NCBI RefSeq assembly: GCF_004217135.1
Contig: NZ_SHKK01000001.1
Coordinates: forward strand, 3,658,001 to 3,722,000
Reading direction: 5' to 3'
Length of the DNA: 64,000 bases
Source of the DNA: Micromonospora violae
GTDB lineage: Bacteria; Actinomycetota; Actinomycetes; Mycobacteriales; Micromonosporaceae
Position 1 is the stretch's first letter. Every line of letters begins with the position of its first letter. A program made the translations under genes and the position numbers. Positions 1 to 8,412 of the stretch are shown here, piece after piece. The notes under the pieces were generated by a model. That model saw nothing but the letters and a program-made list of their open reading frames with translations. It was not told the DNA's origin and searched no databases.

Positions 1-37
1 CACACTGTGGGAAAAGGCATCACCGCGACATCGACGG

Positions 38-1222
38 TCAGGCCCCCGAGCCGGCCGCCCACCACAACCCGGCCCGCGTGCCGTCGTCCGCCGCCAACCA
101 CCACCGGTCACCCACCGCCACCAGCGTCACGTCCCGATCAACGCCGGCCGGCACATCCAGTGGCATCGTCGCCTCCCGCCACGACCCACCACGGTCGGTC
201 GACACCCACACCGAATGCCGCGCCCCATCCGTCACCGCGGCGAACAGGCTGCCTTCGGACGACACCAGCGACCCCACCCCCGGCACCCCGCCCCCAGCCC
301 GCCGCCCGAACGTCCCGACGGCGACCCAACCCGCGGCCTCCTGCCGCCACACGCCGAACGTCCCCCCGCGCAGCCCGACCGCCACCGGCACACCATCGGC
401 CAGCACCACCCGCTGCAACTCCTCGTACTCCGAACCGCCGGGCAACACCGTGCGCCGCCACGACCGGCCATCCGGTGACGACCACACCGCCGGGTCACGG
501 TCGATCCGGCCCGCCGGCAGCAAACCACCGACCGCCAGCCACCCCGACGGCGTCGCCACCGCGTCGAACGCCCAGGTCACCCCCACCGCGTCACTGGCCA
601 GCTCGGGCGCACCCTCGACCAGCGCGAACTCCGCCGCGTCCGGTGCCGCCACCCAGGACGCGGCACCCGCCGACCGGTTACCGACGATCAACCAACCCTG
701 CGGACCGGCCGCCAGGCGGGACACGTTCACCGCCGTCGGCCCGCCGTACGTCTCGAACGGCGCCTGCACCTCGACCAACGCGCCGTCGGCCACCTGCCGC
801 CACGTGCTCACCCGCGGATAGCCGTGCGCACCGCCGACCTTCGCGCCGATCAGCGCCACCTGCCCGTCGCGGCAGGCCGCCGACAGGAACACATTCTGCC
901 GCCCGTAGAAGGAATCCGGACGCACCGACAGCACCGTCCACGTCGTACCATCCACGCTGGTCCAGGCCGCCGGACGAGTGCCACCCTCGGCGTCGACGAC
1001 GCCACCGACCACGAACCACCGGCCCGCGCACGAGGCCGCGTCCCGCACCAGCGGGCGACCCGGGCCGCCCGGCGGCGCCGGCAACGTCAGCGCCTGCCAA
1101 CCCGGCCGCAGCGGCGCGGCGGCGGTCGTCGACCCCGCACCGCTCTGCGCGCCCGGCCCGTCGCACCCCGCGAGCAGCAGCGCGACGAGGCCGAACACCG
1201 CGATCACCCGTCGGACGGACAC
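38..1222 (-). CDS. Secreted lipoprotein with Asp-box (sialidase-like) repeats
   Basis: A 394-residue protein starting at GTG 1222. The N-terminus has two arginines, a hydrophobic run and a lipobox LLLAGC with Cys at residue 20, so it should be processed by Lgt/LspA and anchored outside the membrane. The body carries several Asp-box-like motifs (TSVDGTTW, SSPDGRSW, STDRGGSW) spaced along the chain, which is the signature of BNR/sialidase-like beta-propellers. I do not see the full set of sialidase catalytic residues, so an enzymatic role is not claimed; a binding or structural propeller is equally likely. It is followed upstream, on the same strand, by the ANTAR regulator 66 bp away, so co-transcription is possible. 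Function unknown. Confidence 0.75.
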   Translation of the reverse strand: MSVRRVIAVFGLVALLLAGCDGPGAQSGAGSTTAAAPLRPGWQALTLPAPPGGPGRPLVRDAASCAGRWFVVGGVVDAEGGTRPAAWTSVDGTTWTVLSVRPDSFYGRQNVFLSAACRDGQVALIGAKVGGAHGYPRVSTWRQVADGALVEVQAPFETYGGPTAVNVSRLAAGPQGWLIVGNRSAGAASWVAAPDAAEFALVEGAPELASDAVGVTWAFDAVATPSGWLAVGGLLPAGRIDRDPAVWSSPDGRSWRRTVLPGGSEYEELQRVVLADGVPVAVGLRGGTFGVWRQEAAGWVAVGTFGRRAGGGVPGVGSLVSSEGSLFAAVTDGARHSVWVSTDRGGSWREATMPLDVPAGVDRDVTLVAVGDRWWLAADDGTRAGLWWAAGSGA

Positions 1223-1288
1223 CCGTCGATGCTAACCACCACACACCACGCAGGATGCCCCGGAACTGGCCGTTGTCACCGGGACCGC

Positions 1289-1903
1289 TCAGACGGTCGG
1301 TTGCTGCGACACCTCGCCACCGGCGGTCTCCGCGAGGATCCGCTCGGCGACCTCCTTCATGGTCATCCGGTGGTCCATCGCGGTGCGCTGGATCCACTTG
1401 AACGCCTGCGGCTCGGTCATCCCGTACGTGGTCATCAGCGCGCCCTTGGCGCGCTCCACCGACTTACGGATCTCCAGGCGGTCGGTCAGGCTCGCGACCT
1501 CCGCCTCCAGGGCCGCGACCTCCGAGTACCGCGACAGCGCGATCTCCACCGCCGGGACCAGGTCACTCTTCTGGAAGGGCTTCACCAGGTACGCCATCGC
1601 GCCCGCCGCCCGCGCCCGCTCCACCAGATCACGCTGGCTGAACGCGGTCAGAATGATCACCGGGGCGATCCGGGCACCGGCGATGCGCTCGGCGGCGGCC
1701 AGCCCATCCATGATCGGCATCTTGATGTCGAGGATGACGAGATCGGGCTTCAACTCCTCGGCGAGGCGCACGGCCGTCTCACCGTCACCGGCCTCCCCCA
1801 CCACCTCGTAACCCTCTTCGACCAGCATCTCGGCGAGGTCCAGCCGGATCAGCGCCTCGTCCTCGGCGATCAGTACGCGCCTGCGCTCGGCATCCGTCGG
1901 CAT
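1289..1903 (-). CDS. pdtaR: ANTAR-domain response regulator (PdtaR-like)
   Basis: A two-domain regulator of about 204 residues. The first 120 residues are a CheY-like receiver: acidic pair in LIAEDEALI, phospho-Asp in LVILDIKMP, Thr in ILTAFSQ and Lys in YLVKPFQ. The C-terminal 55 residues form an ANTAR RNA-binding domain (SVERAKGALMTTYGMTEPQA...), which in characterised homologues such as mycobacterial Rv1626 binds dual-hexaloop RNAs and causes antitermination. Start chosen at ATG 1903 (MPTDAERRR); in-frame GTG codons at 1912 and 1927 are possible and none has a clear Shine-Dalgarno. No partner histidine kinase is encoded in the window. I recall homologues next to pyk in Streptomyces; here about 11.5 kb of other genes separates the two. 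Confidence 0.9.
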   Translation of the reverse strand: MPTDAERRRVLIAEDEALIRLDLAEMLVEEGYEVVGEAGDGETAVRLAEELKPDLVILDIKMPIMDGLAAAERIAGARIAPVIILTAFSQRDLVERARAAGAMAYLVKPFQKSDLVPAVEIALSRYSEVAALEAEVASLTDRLEIRKSVERAKGALMTTYGMTEPQAFKWIQRTAMDHRMTMKEVAERILAETAGGEVSQQPTV

Positions 1904-1938
1904 CTCAGCCACCAGCCCTACCCCCACCAGTCATAAGC

Positions 1939-1962
1939 CGACACCAACCCGACCGGGTGTCG
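1939..1962. promoter_or_regulatory. Short inverted repeat in the ANTAR leader / tRNA upstream region
   Basis: A 7-bp perfect inverted repeat (CGACACC at 1939-1945, GGTGTCG at 1956-1962) lies upstream of the ANTAR gene. It is followed by a second symmetric site, TAGGTAACCTA at 1978-1988, about 30 bp before the tRNA. Either could be a regulatory or promoter element; no function can be assigned from one copy. Confidence 0.3.
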
Positions 1963-2017
1963 CCGCCCTCAGCGTAGTAGGTAACCTATGGGAGGCCACC
2001 AGAGCATTCGGCCAAGC

Positions 2018-2094
2018 GTCCCCGTATTCCAACCGGCAGAGAAGCGGAGCTCAAACCTCCGACAGTGTGGGTTCGAATCCCACCGGGGGCACCA
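2018..2094 (+). tRNA. Atypical tRNA with CAA anticodon and short variable loop
   Basis: A cloverleaf can be drawn. Acceptor GTCCCCG (2018-2024) pairs with CGGGGGC (2084-2090), with one G:T. The anticodon stem CGGAG/CTCCG (2045-2049, 2057-2061) closes loop CTCAAAC, giving anticodon CAA at 2052-2054. The T-arm GTGGG-TTCGAAT-CCCAC spans 2067-2083, discriminator A is 2091 and CCA is encoded at 2092-2094. The D-arm is weak: three pairs TTC/GAA, with GG at 2035-2036. CAA reads the Leu codon UUG, but bacterial tRNA-Leu is a class II tRNA with a long variable arm, whereas here the variable loop is only ACAGT (5 nt). It may be a divergent, mischarged or decaying tRNA, or a tRNA-like element. A LAGLIDADG/HTH gene follows within 35 bp. 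Confidence 0.75.
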
Positions 2095-2126
2095 AAAGTG
2101 TCGTACGGCTGTTCCAAAGTCGTCGT

Positions 2127-2876
2127 GTGCATCCACCTGAATTACGCGTTCGTGCGCGTCAGCAGCACCTCGCCGGCAGTACCGTCGCCGAGGTTGCCAG
2201 ACGTCTGAGACTTCCGTACGCGACGGTCAGGGGCTGGTGCAAGCACCAGGTCGAGCCGGGAAGGTCCGTCAGCGAGCTTCGGTGCTTTCGCTGCCGGCCC
2301 GAGGTCAGGAATCAGACAGATCCGTCTGCATACCTCTACCTGCTCGGTCTCTACCTGGGCGACGGGCATCTCGTCACCTCCGCACGGGTGCCGGTGCTGC
2401 GCATCGCTTGCAGCAGTAGGTGGCCGGGCTTGATCGAGGCGTGCGACACCAGCATGCGGCAGGTGCTCGTGGCGAAGGTCCAGCGCGCCCAGCAGCCTGG
2501 TTGCGTCAGCGTGCAGAGCTCCGGCAAGCACTGGCCGTGCCTGCTCCCGCAGCACGGTCCCGGCAAGAAACACGAGCGTCCGATCATCCTCGCTGGTTGG
2601 CAACGGGACATCGTCGCGACGCATCCGGGTGACTTCCTCCGTGGCTTGTTCCACTCCGACGGCTGCCGGTTCGCCAACCGGGTGACCGTGCGCGGCAAGG
2701 TGTACGTCTACCCGCGCTACCTGTTCGTCAACGAGTCGGCCGACATCATGGGGCTCTGTCAGTGGAGCCTCGACCTGCTCGGCGTCACCTGGCGGATGAA
2801 CCGGCGCAACTCGTTGTCGGTGGCGCGACGCGACGCGGTCGCCACGCTGGACCGGCACGTCGGCCCGAAGTCCTGA
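2127..2876 (+). CDS. Helix-turn-helix / LAGLIDADG homing-endonuclease-like protein next to a tRNA
   Basis: A protein of about 249 residues from GTG 2127. An earlier in-frame GTG at 2067 lies inside the tRNA T-arm and is unlikely to be used. Residues 8-40 resemble a homeodomain-like HTH (AGSTVAEVARRLRLPYATVRG). The rest carries two LAGLIDADG-type motifs, LLGLYLGDGHL and FLRGLFHSDGCR, each with the acidic residue that coordinates metal in this fold. Intact motifs suggest a functional nuclease or a DNA-binding derivative of one. It is orphaned: no intron or intein host surrounds it, only the unusual tRNA directly upstream. Its stop lies in a 14-bp palindrome shared with the convergent gene's stop. 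Native target unknown. Confidence 0.7.
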   Translation: MHPPELRVRARQQHLAGSTVAEVARRLRLPYATVRGWCKHQVEPGRSVSELRCFRCRPEVRNQTDPSAYLYLLGLYLGDGHLVTSARVPVLRIACSSRWPGLIEACDTSMRQVLVAKVQRAQQPGCVSVQSSGKHWPCLLPQHGPGKKHERPIILAGWQRDIVATHPGDFLRGLFHSDGCRFANRVTVRGKVYVYPRYLFVNESADIMGLCQWSLDLLGVTWRMNRRNSLSVARRDAVATLDRHVGPKS

Positions 2877-2880
2877 CCGG

Positions 2881-4041
2881 TCAGGCGATCGTGTCGAGGG
2901 CGTGCGCGAGGTCGGCGCGGAGGTCCTCGGGGTCTTCCAGGCCGACCGAGAGGCGCAGCAGGGCGGCGGCGGGTTTGGCGTCGCCCTCGACCGGCCGGTG
3001 GGTGAGTGAGGCGGGGTGCTGGATGAGGGTGTCGACGCCGCCGAGGGAGACCGCGTGGGTGATGAGCCGGCAGGCGCCGGCGACGGTTGTCGCGGCGGGC
3101 GCGCCGCCGCGTACCTCGAAGGCGAGCAGGCTGCCGGGTCCGGCCATCTGCCGCCCGACCAGCGCCGCGGGGTCGTGCACCGAGGGGTGGTGCACCCGGT
3201 GTACGGCGGGGTGGGCGGTGAGCCAGCCGGCGAGTTTCTCGGCGGTGGCCTGTTGGGCGCGGACCCGCAGCGGCAGGGTTTGCAGGCCGCGGTGCAGCAG
3301 GTAGCCGCCGAGGGGGTGCAGGATCGCGCCGGTGACCGCGCGGACCTGGCGTAGGCGTGCGGCCCAGGTGTCGTCGCAGGCGACGACTCCGGCGAGGACG
3401 TCGCCGTGCCCGCCGATGCTCTTGGTGGCGCTGTGCAGGACGAGGGCGGCGCCGTGGCGGGCGGGTTGTTGCAGGACGGGGGTGGCGACGGTGTTGTCGA
3501 CCAGCAGCGGGACGTCGCCGGCCGCGGCGGTGAGGGCGGCGATGTCGACCAGGTCGAGGGTGGGGTTGGCGGGGGTCTCGACGATGACCAGTGCGGTGTC
3601 GGGGCGGATGGCGGCGGCGACCTCGTCGGGGCGCGTCCAGGTGACGGTGGTGCCGAGCAGGCCGGTGGCGAGGACGTGGTCGGTGCCGCCGTAGAGGGGT
3701 CGCACGGCGACGACGTGCCGGCGGTCGTCGCGGGTGGCGGCGAGGAGGGTGGCGGTGAGGGCGGCCATGCCGCTGGCGAAGGCGACGGCCTGGGTGGTGC
3801 CTTCCATCTCGGCGAGGGCGGTTTCGAAGCGGGCGACGGTGGGGTTCCAGAGCCGTTGGTAGACGGCGGTGCCATCGGTGGGGAGGGTGCCGCCGGTGGC
3901 GAGGTGTTCGTACGCGGCGCCGCCGTCGTCGACGGAGGGCAGCGGGTTGGTGGTGGACAGGTCGATGGGTGGGACGTGCACGCCGAGGGTGCGGAGGTCG
4001 TCGCGACCGGCGTGTACGGCCCGGGTGTCCATCGTTGTCAT
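2881..4041 (-). CDS. Trans-sulfuration PLP enzyme (cystathionine gamma-lyase/synthase family)
   Basis: About 386 residues, the normal length for Cys/Met-metabolism PLP enzymes (fold type I). Visible motifs are TRAVHAG at the N-terminus, YQRLWNPT (the family's Y-x-R...NPT cofactor and substrate site), ASGMAALTA for phosphate binding, and the Schiff-base lysine in SATKSIGGHGDV. It should act on cystathionine, methionine or a related gamma-substituted amino acid; sequence alone does not separate lyase from synthase. Start chosen at ATG 4041 (MTTMDTRAVHAG); ATG 4032 and an upstream in-frame start at 4077 are alternatives. A divergent Lrp/AsnC regulator begins about 100 bp away and probably controls it in response to an amino acid. 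Confidence 0.88.
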   Translation of the reverse strand: MTTMDTRAVHAGRDDLRTLGVHVPPIDLSTTNPLPSVDDGGAAYEHLATGGTLPTDGTAVYQRLWNPTVARFETALAEMEGTTQAVAFASGMAALTATLLAATRDDRRHVVAVRPLYGGTDHVLATGLLGTTVTWTRPDEVAAAIRPDTALVIVETPANPTLDLVDIAALTAAAGDVPLLVDNTVATPVLQQPARHGAALVLHSATKSIGGHGDVLAGVVACDDTWAARLRQVRAVTGAILHPLGGYLLHRGLQTLPLRVRAQQATAEKLAGWLTAHPAVHRVHHPSVHDPAALVGRQMAGPGSLLAFEVRGGAPAATTVAGACRLITHAVSLGGVDTLIQHPASLTHRPVEGDAKPAAALLRLSVGLEDPEDLRADLAHALDTIA

Positions 4042-4142
4042 GGCGGTAGCGTCGAACATCCACCTGCGAATAGGCAACAGATCGGCAGATCATTCTGTGC
4101 GGTGGGTTGGTTTACGTGCTGGGTTCGGGCGAGGATGGCGGT

Positions 4143-4622
4143 ATGCCCCCTGAGCCGAATGATCTGCGGCCGTATCCGGCCCTGGACGAGGTGGACCGCG
4201 CGATCCTGACCGAGCTGGCCGCGGATGGCCGGCTGCCGAACAACGCCCTCGCCGAGCGGGTGGGCGTGGCGCCGTCGACGTGCCTGACGCGTACCCGGGC
4301 GTTGCGCGAGCGCGGTGCGATCCGCGGTTTTCACGCCGAGGTGGATCCGGCGGCGCTCGGCCTGCCGTTGCAGGCGCTGGTGTCGGTGCGGTTGACCGCG
4401 CACGAGCGGGCGGCGGTGGACGCGTTCCGGGCCCGTTCGGTGCGACTCCCGGGGGTGGTGTCGGTGTTCCACGTGGCCGGCGCGGAGGACTACGTGCTGC
4501 ATGTGCGGGCGGCGTCCGGTGACGCGTTGCGGGACTTCGTGCTGGACCACCTGGCGGTCGACCCGGTGGTGCAGCACACGCAGACCAGCCTGATCTTCGA
4601 GCAGGCGCGCGGCATGGGGTGA
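4143..4622 (+). CDS. Lrp/AsnC-family transcriptional regulator
   Basis: A 159-residue regulator starting at ATG 4143. The N-terminal winged HTH is typical (LDEVDRAILTELAADGRLPNN, then AERVGVAPSTCLTR as the recognition helix region), followed by a RAM/AsnC effector-binding domain (VSVRLTAHERAAV..., ending near HTQTSLIFEQ). Lrp proteins act as dimers or octamers and sense amino acids. Its divergence from the trans-sulfuration gene, with a shared intergenic region of about 100 bp, strongly suggests local control of sulfur amino acid breakdown or interconversion. I could not identify a convincing symmetric operator between them. Confidence 0.9.
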   Translation: MPPEPNDLRPYPALDEVDRAILTELAADGRLPNNALAERVGVAPSTCLTRTRALRERGAIRGFHAEVDPAALGLPLQALVSVRLTAHERAAVDAFRARSVRLPGVVSVFHVAGAEDYVLHVRAASGDALRDFVLDHLAVDPVVQHTQTSLIFEQARGMG

Positions 4623-4694
4623 GCGGCGGGTGAGGTAGCTGACGAAAACCCGCATGCTGGAACAAAGCCGGTCGGTGACGGGTTGGCTGACCGT

Positions 4695-5705
4695 GTGATC
4701 ACCGTACCGTTGTCTGTTCTTGATCTTGCCCCGGTCGCCAAGGGCACCACCGCCGGCGCGGCCCTACAGGCCACCACCGAGCTGGCCCGCCGCACCGAGG
4801 AGCTGGGCTACCACCGGTTCTGGGTGGCCGAGCACCACAACATGCCGGCGATCGCCAGCTCCGCCCCGGCCGTACTGCTGGCGCATCTGGCGGCGAACAC
4901 GTCGACGATCCGTCTCGGGTCGGGCGGGGTGATGCTGCCCAACCACGCGCCGCTGGTGGTGGCCGAGCAGTTCGGCACCCTGGAGGCGCTGCACCCCGGT
5001 CGGATCGACCTGGGCATCGGCCGGGCGCCGGGCACCGACCAGGTGACCGCGCTGGCGTTGCGGCGCACCATGGAGGGCCTGTCGGCGGAGCATTTCCCGC
5101 GCGAGCTGACGGACCTGATGAACTACTTCAGCGGGGAGAAGCCCGGTCAGATCATCGCCACCCCGGGTCGCGGCGAGCAGCCGGCGGTGTGGCTGCTGGG
5201 TTCCAGCGGGTTCAGCGCTCAGCTCGCCGGTCTGCTCGGTCTGCCGTTCTCGTTCGCGCACCACTTCAGCTCGGCGAACACCCTGCCGGCGTTGGCCCTG
5301 TACCGGCAGCACTTCCGGCCCTCGCAGTGGCTGGACAAGCCGTACGCGATGGTGGCCGTCAACGCGGTGTGCGCGGAGACCGACGAGCGGGCCGAATGGT
5401 TGGCCGGGCCGAGCGCCCTGTCGTTTCTGAAGCTGCGCTCCGGGCGGCCGGAGCCGCTGTCGACGCCCGACGAGGCGGCGGCGTACCCGTACTCCGAGAT
5501 CGAACGGGAGTTCGTCCTGGCGCGCCGCGACGGTCAGGCGATGGGCTCGCCGGAGACGGTGCGCCGGCAGCTGACCGAGCTGGTGGAGCGCACCGGCGCG
5601 GACGAGCTGATGTTGACCACGCTGGTGTACGACGTGCAGGACCGGGTGCGGTCGTACGAGTTGATCGCCGAGCAGGTGGCCGGGGGTCTGCGCCAGCGGG
5701 CGTGA
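4695..5705 (+). CDS. LLM-class flavin-dependent oxidoreductase (MsnO8-like)
   Basis: About 336 residues of luciferase-like TIM-barrel monooxygenase. Diagnostic stretches are [10 protein letters not shown] at the N-terminus, [32 protein letters not shown] and [14 protein letters not shown]. These match the MsnO8-type subgroup as I recall it. Members use FMNH2 or F420; the cofactor cannot be read from sequence. The start is uncertain: GTG 4695 (MITVPLSV) is preferred because the conserved beta strand begins there; a TTG at 4683 would add four residues. It is convergent with the rhamnogalacturonan lyase gene, with two hairpins between them. Substrate unknown. Confidence 0.88.
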   Translation: MITVPLSVLDLAPVAKGTTAGAALQATTELARRTEELGYHRFWVAEHHNMPAIASSAPAVLLAHLAANTSTIRLGSGGVMLPNHAPLVVAEQFGTLEALHPGRIDLGIGRAPGTDQVTALALRRTMEGLSAEHFPRELTDLMNYFSGEKPGQIIATPGRGEQPAVWLLGSSGFSAQLAGLLGLPFSFAHHFSSANTLPALALYRQHFRPSQWLDKPYAMVAVNAVCAETDERAEWLAGPSALSFLKLRSGRPEPLSTPDEAAAYPYSEIEREFVLARRDGQAMGSPETVRRQLTELVERTGADELMLTTLVYDVQDRVRSYELIAEQVAGGLRQRA

Positions 5706-5774
5706 AACACGATCTTCACGTCAGCGTCACCCCGCCGACCCGGACGGTGCCTAATGTTGGTTCCGGTGGTGGTA

Positions 5775-5808
5775 CGGCATTCCCGGTCGGGACGGGTTGG
5801 GAATGCCG
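5775..5808. terminator. Bidirectional stem-loop between convergent genes
   Basis: A perfect 10-bp stem (CGGCATTCCC at 5775-5784, GGGAATGCCG at 5799-5808) with a 14-nt loop lies in the 200-bp gap between two convergent stop codons. There is no U-tract, as is usual in actinobacteria. Confidence 0.6.
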
Positions 5809-5817
5809 CGGTGTGGC

Positions 5818-5862
5818 GCACCGGGCCGGAGCTGAGCGGATTCCGCGGCTGCGGCCCGGTGC
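5818..5862. terminator. Second stem-loop in the same convergent gap
   Basis: GCACCGGGCC at 5818-5827 pairs perfectly with GGCCCGGTGC at 5853-5862 (10 bp, 25-nt loop). It is 44 bp from the lyase stop codon and probably terminates the leftward transcript. Confidence 0.5.
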
Positions 5863-5905
5863 CTGCCACCCTAGGCGACCCTCCTCGGGACCGCCAGGGG
5901 TCGAA

Positions 5906-8167
5906 TCACCGTAGGTGGATGTCCGGCGCGGGTGGGGTGCCCATTCCGTTGCCGATGAAGAACCCCGGGTGCGGCGGTTGGTTGTAGGCGGTGTTCTGCC
6001 ACGCGATCGCCACCCGATACTGCGGGTCGTGCATCAGCGTGTAGATCCGGGTGCTGGTCGGGGTGGGTGTGCTGTAGATGCGCAGGGCCCGGCTGTCGGT
6101 GGTCCGCCAGATCACCTCCTCGCGCCAGTCGCCGAGGATGTCGCCGGAGAGCGCCGGCGTGGACTTGGTGCCGTTGTTGGACGCCACCCCGCTGCCGTCG
6201 AGCAGCCGGGTCTCGCCGCCGGTGCCGTACTTGTCGATTTTCGTGGCGTCGAGCAGTTCCCGTACCGGGTCGCCGTCCCACCAGGCGAGGAAGTTCGCCG
6301 ACGACGGCTTGCGGCCGACGTTCTGCCCTCTGGTGTTGGCCAGTCCGGCGACCGCTGAGGACCACGACTCCGCGCCGGGGCTGCCCGCCCAGATGTCCGC
6401 GGAGACGCCCCGGCCGTTGTCGCCGGACGCTGGCGTGGACCAGAGGACCTGACCGGTGCGGGCGTCGGCGAAGTAGGAGCTGGGCTTGCTGCCGTCCTCG
6501 TCGACCTTGAACACCTCCAGGCCGGCGCGGCCCGGGTCCAGGTCACCGACGTGCATGGCGTCGCCGTGGCCGTTGCCGGTCGAGTGGAGCAGCCGACCGT
6601 TGTCGTCGATGGTGGCGGCCCCGTACACGATCTCCTGGCGGCCGTCGGCGTCGACGTCGGCCACGGAGAGCTGGTGGTTGCCCTGACCGGCGGCGGCACC
6701 GTTGCCGGAGGAGTTCGAGTCGAACGTCCAGCGCTTGGTGAGTGCGCCGTTGCGGAAGTCCCAGGCGGCGATCACCGCGCGGGTGTAGTAACCCCGGGCC
6801 ATGATCAGCGAGGGGCGCTGCCCGTCCAGGTACGCGGTGCCGGCGAGGAACCGGTCCACCCGGTTGCCGTACGAGTCACCCCAGGACGACACGGTCCCGC
6901 GCGGCGGGTCGTAGCTGACGGTGGAGGCGATGGCACCGGTCTGACCGTTGAACATGGTCAGGTACTCCGGGCCGGAGAGCACGTAGCCGCTGGAGTTGCG
7001 GTAGTCCGCCGACGACGAGCCGATGAGCTGGCCGGTGCCGGAGCGGGTGCCGTCGGCGGTCTTCATGGCCACCTCGGCGCGGCCGTCGCCGTCGTAGTCG
7101 TACACCTGGAACTGGGTGTAGTGGGCGCCGGCCCGGATGTTGCGGCCCAGGTCGATGCGCCACAACCGGGTGCCGGTGAGGGTGTACGCGTCGACGTAGA
7201 CGTTGCCGGTGTAGCCGGACTGGGAGTTGTCCTTGGCGTTGGACGGGTCCCACTTGAGCACGATCTCGTAGGTGCCGTCGCCGTTGAGGTCACCCACGGA
7301 GGCGTCATTGGCGCTGTACGAGTAGCTCTCCCCGCTGGGGGTGGTGCCCCCGGCCGGGACCTGCAACGGCACGTCCAGGTAGCCCGCGCCGAACTGCACC
7401 GCCGGTGCCGACGCCGGCTGCTCGGCACCGCCCACCACGGCCCGCACGGTGTACGCGGAGCCGGCCGCCGCGCCGCTGTCGAGGTAGTTGGTGGCGCCGG
7501 TGATCGGGTTGGCGTTGACCCTGGTGGATCCCCGGTAGAGGTTGAACGCCACCCCGGAGGTCTCGGTGCCGAGCAGCCGCCAGGAGACCAGGTTGCCGCT
7601 GCCGGAGCGGACGCTGATCAGGCCGCGGTCCAGGTTCTCCATCTGCACCGCGCCGGTCGCCGGCGGAGGCGTCGTCGGAGGTGGCGTGGTGGGAGGTGGC
7701 GTGGTCGGAGGCGGGGTGGTCGGGGGTGGCGTGGTCGGCTCCTCGGTGGGTGGGGTGCCGGTGCAGGTGGTGCCGTTGAGCGCGAAGCTGCTCGGCACCG
7801 GGTTGCTGCCGGTCCACGAACCGTTGAAGCCGAACCCGGCGCTGCCGTTCGTGGCGATGGCGGCGTTGTAGTCGACGTTGCGGGCGGTGACCTGGGCACC
7901 GGACTGGGTGACGGTGGCGCTCCACGCCTGGGTGACCTGTTGGCCGGCGGCGTACGACCAGGTGAGAGTCCACCCGTTGACCGGGTCGCCGAGGTTGGTG
8001 ACGGTGACGTTGGCGCCGAAGCCGCCCTGCCACTGGTTGGTGATCTGATAGTCGACCCGGCAGCCGACGGCGGCGGCCGAGGCGACGACCGTGCCGAGGG
8101 TGCCGGCCACGACGGTGGCCGCCGTCGTGGCGGCGAGCAGGATCAGCCGATGTCTGGACGGGTGCAT
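5906..8167 (-). CDS. Secreted rhamnogalacturonan lyase (PL11) with N-terminal CBM2
   Basis: A 753-residue secreted enzyme from ATG 8167 ([11 protein letters not shown]...), with a signal peptide ending near VASAAAVG. Residues about 35-145 are a family 2 carbohydrate-binding module ([27 protein letters not shown], closing Cys near NGTTCTG). A Thr/Pro linker of repeated TPPPT units (about 150-180) leads to a catalytic domain of about 570 residues. That domain has FG-GAP-like calcium loops ([49 protein letters not shown]) typical of polysaccharide lyase family 11, which cleaves the rhamnogalacturonan-I backbone of pectin. An upstream in-frame extension to 8233 is unlikely. A LacI-type operator lies 179 bp upstream, so it is likely induced by plant-derived sugars. 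Confidence 0.92.
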   Translation of the reverse strand: MHPSRHRLILLAATTAATVVAGTLGTVVASAAAVGCRVDYQITNQWQGGFGANVTVTNLGDPVNGWTLTWSYAAGQQVTQAWSATVTQSGAQVTARNVDYNAAIATNGSAGFGFNGSWTGSNPVPSSFALNGTTCTGTPPTEEPTTPPPTTPPPTTPPPTTPPPTTPPPATGAVQMENLDRGLISVRSGSGNLVSWRLLGTETSGVAFNLYRGSTRVNANPITGATNYLDSGAAAGSAYTVRAVVGGAEQPASAPAVQFGAGYLDVPLQVPAGGTTPSGESYSYSANDASVGDLNGDGTYEIVLKWDPSNAKDNSQSGYTGNVYVDAYTLTGTRLWRIDLGRNIRAGAHYTQFQVYDYDGDGRAEVAMKTADGTRSGTGQLIGSSSADYRNSSGYVLSGPEYLTMFNGQTGAIASTVSYDPPRGTVSSWGDSYGNRVDRFLAGTAYLDGQRPSLIMARGYYTRAVIAAWDFRNGALTKRWTFDSNSSGNGAAAGQGNHQLSVADVDADGRQEIVYGAATIDDNGRLLHSTGNGHGDAMHVGDLDPGRAGLEVFKVDEDGSKPSSYFADARTGQVLWSTPASGDNGRGVSADIWAGSPGAESWSSAVAGLANTRGQNVGRKPSSANFLAWWDGDPVRELLDATKIDKYGTGGETRLLDGSGVASNNGTKSTPALSGDILGDWREEVIWRTTDSRALRIYSTPTPTSTRIYTLMHDPQYRVAIAWQNTAYNQPPHPGFFIGNGMGTPPAPDIHLR

Positions 8168-8345
8168 GCACTGCCTCCGGGGATCCGGTGGTGATCGCTG
8201 CGGCCACCGGCCCTCTCGGGAAGCGCGGCCCACCGGCCTGCCCGGGAAGCACAGTGGACCGATCTCGCCGCGACGGCGGCGGACGGCGATCTGATCGGGG
8301 TGAAACGCCCTGGGAACTCACGGATCCGACTCACCGCGATCGTAG

Positions 8346-8359
8346 GGCAAGCGCTTTCC
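8346..8359. promoter_or_regulatory. LacI-family operator candidate
   Basis: GGCAAGCGCTTTCC, or GGAAAGCGCTTGCC on the minus strand, is a palindrome around central GCGC with one asymmetric position. It matches the usual LacI/GalR-family half-site style (AAGCGCTT core). It lies between the lyase gene and the divergent decarboxylase gene, 179 bp from the lyase start codon and 53 bp from the decarboxylase start. Confidence 0.55.
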
Positions 8360-8412
8360 GGCGCGCAACATCGATGACCGTCGTCCCTTTTCCGGTCTTG
8401 CCTGGACGATCA

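Noticed and set aside
7..1401. Long open frames on the strand opposite the lipoprotein gene.
   Set aside because: They are Pro/Arg/Thr-rich shadows of high-GC codon bias with no family motif; the minus-strand frame has a signal peptide and lipobox.
2018..2876. Possible integrated phage or island using the tRNA as attachment site.
   Set aside because: No integrase and no repeat of the tRNA 3' end were seen in the window.
7640..7745. Repeated GGTGGCGTGGTNGGAGG units that resemble a minisatellite.
   Set aside because: These encode the Thr/Pro linker of the secreted lyase, so they are a coding repeat rather than a separate element.
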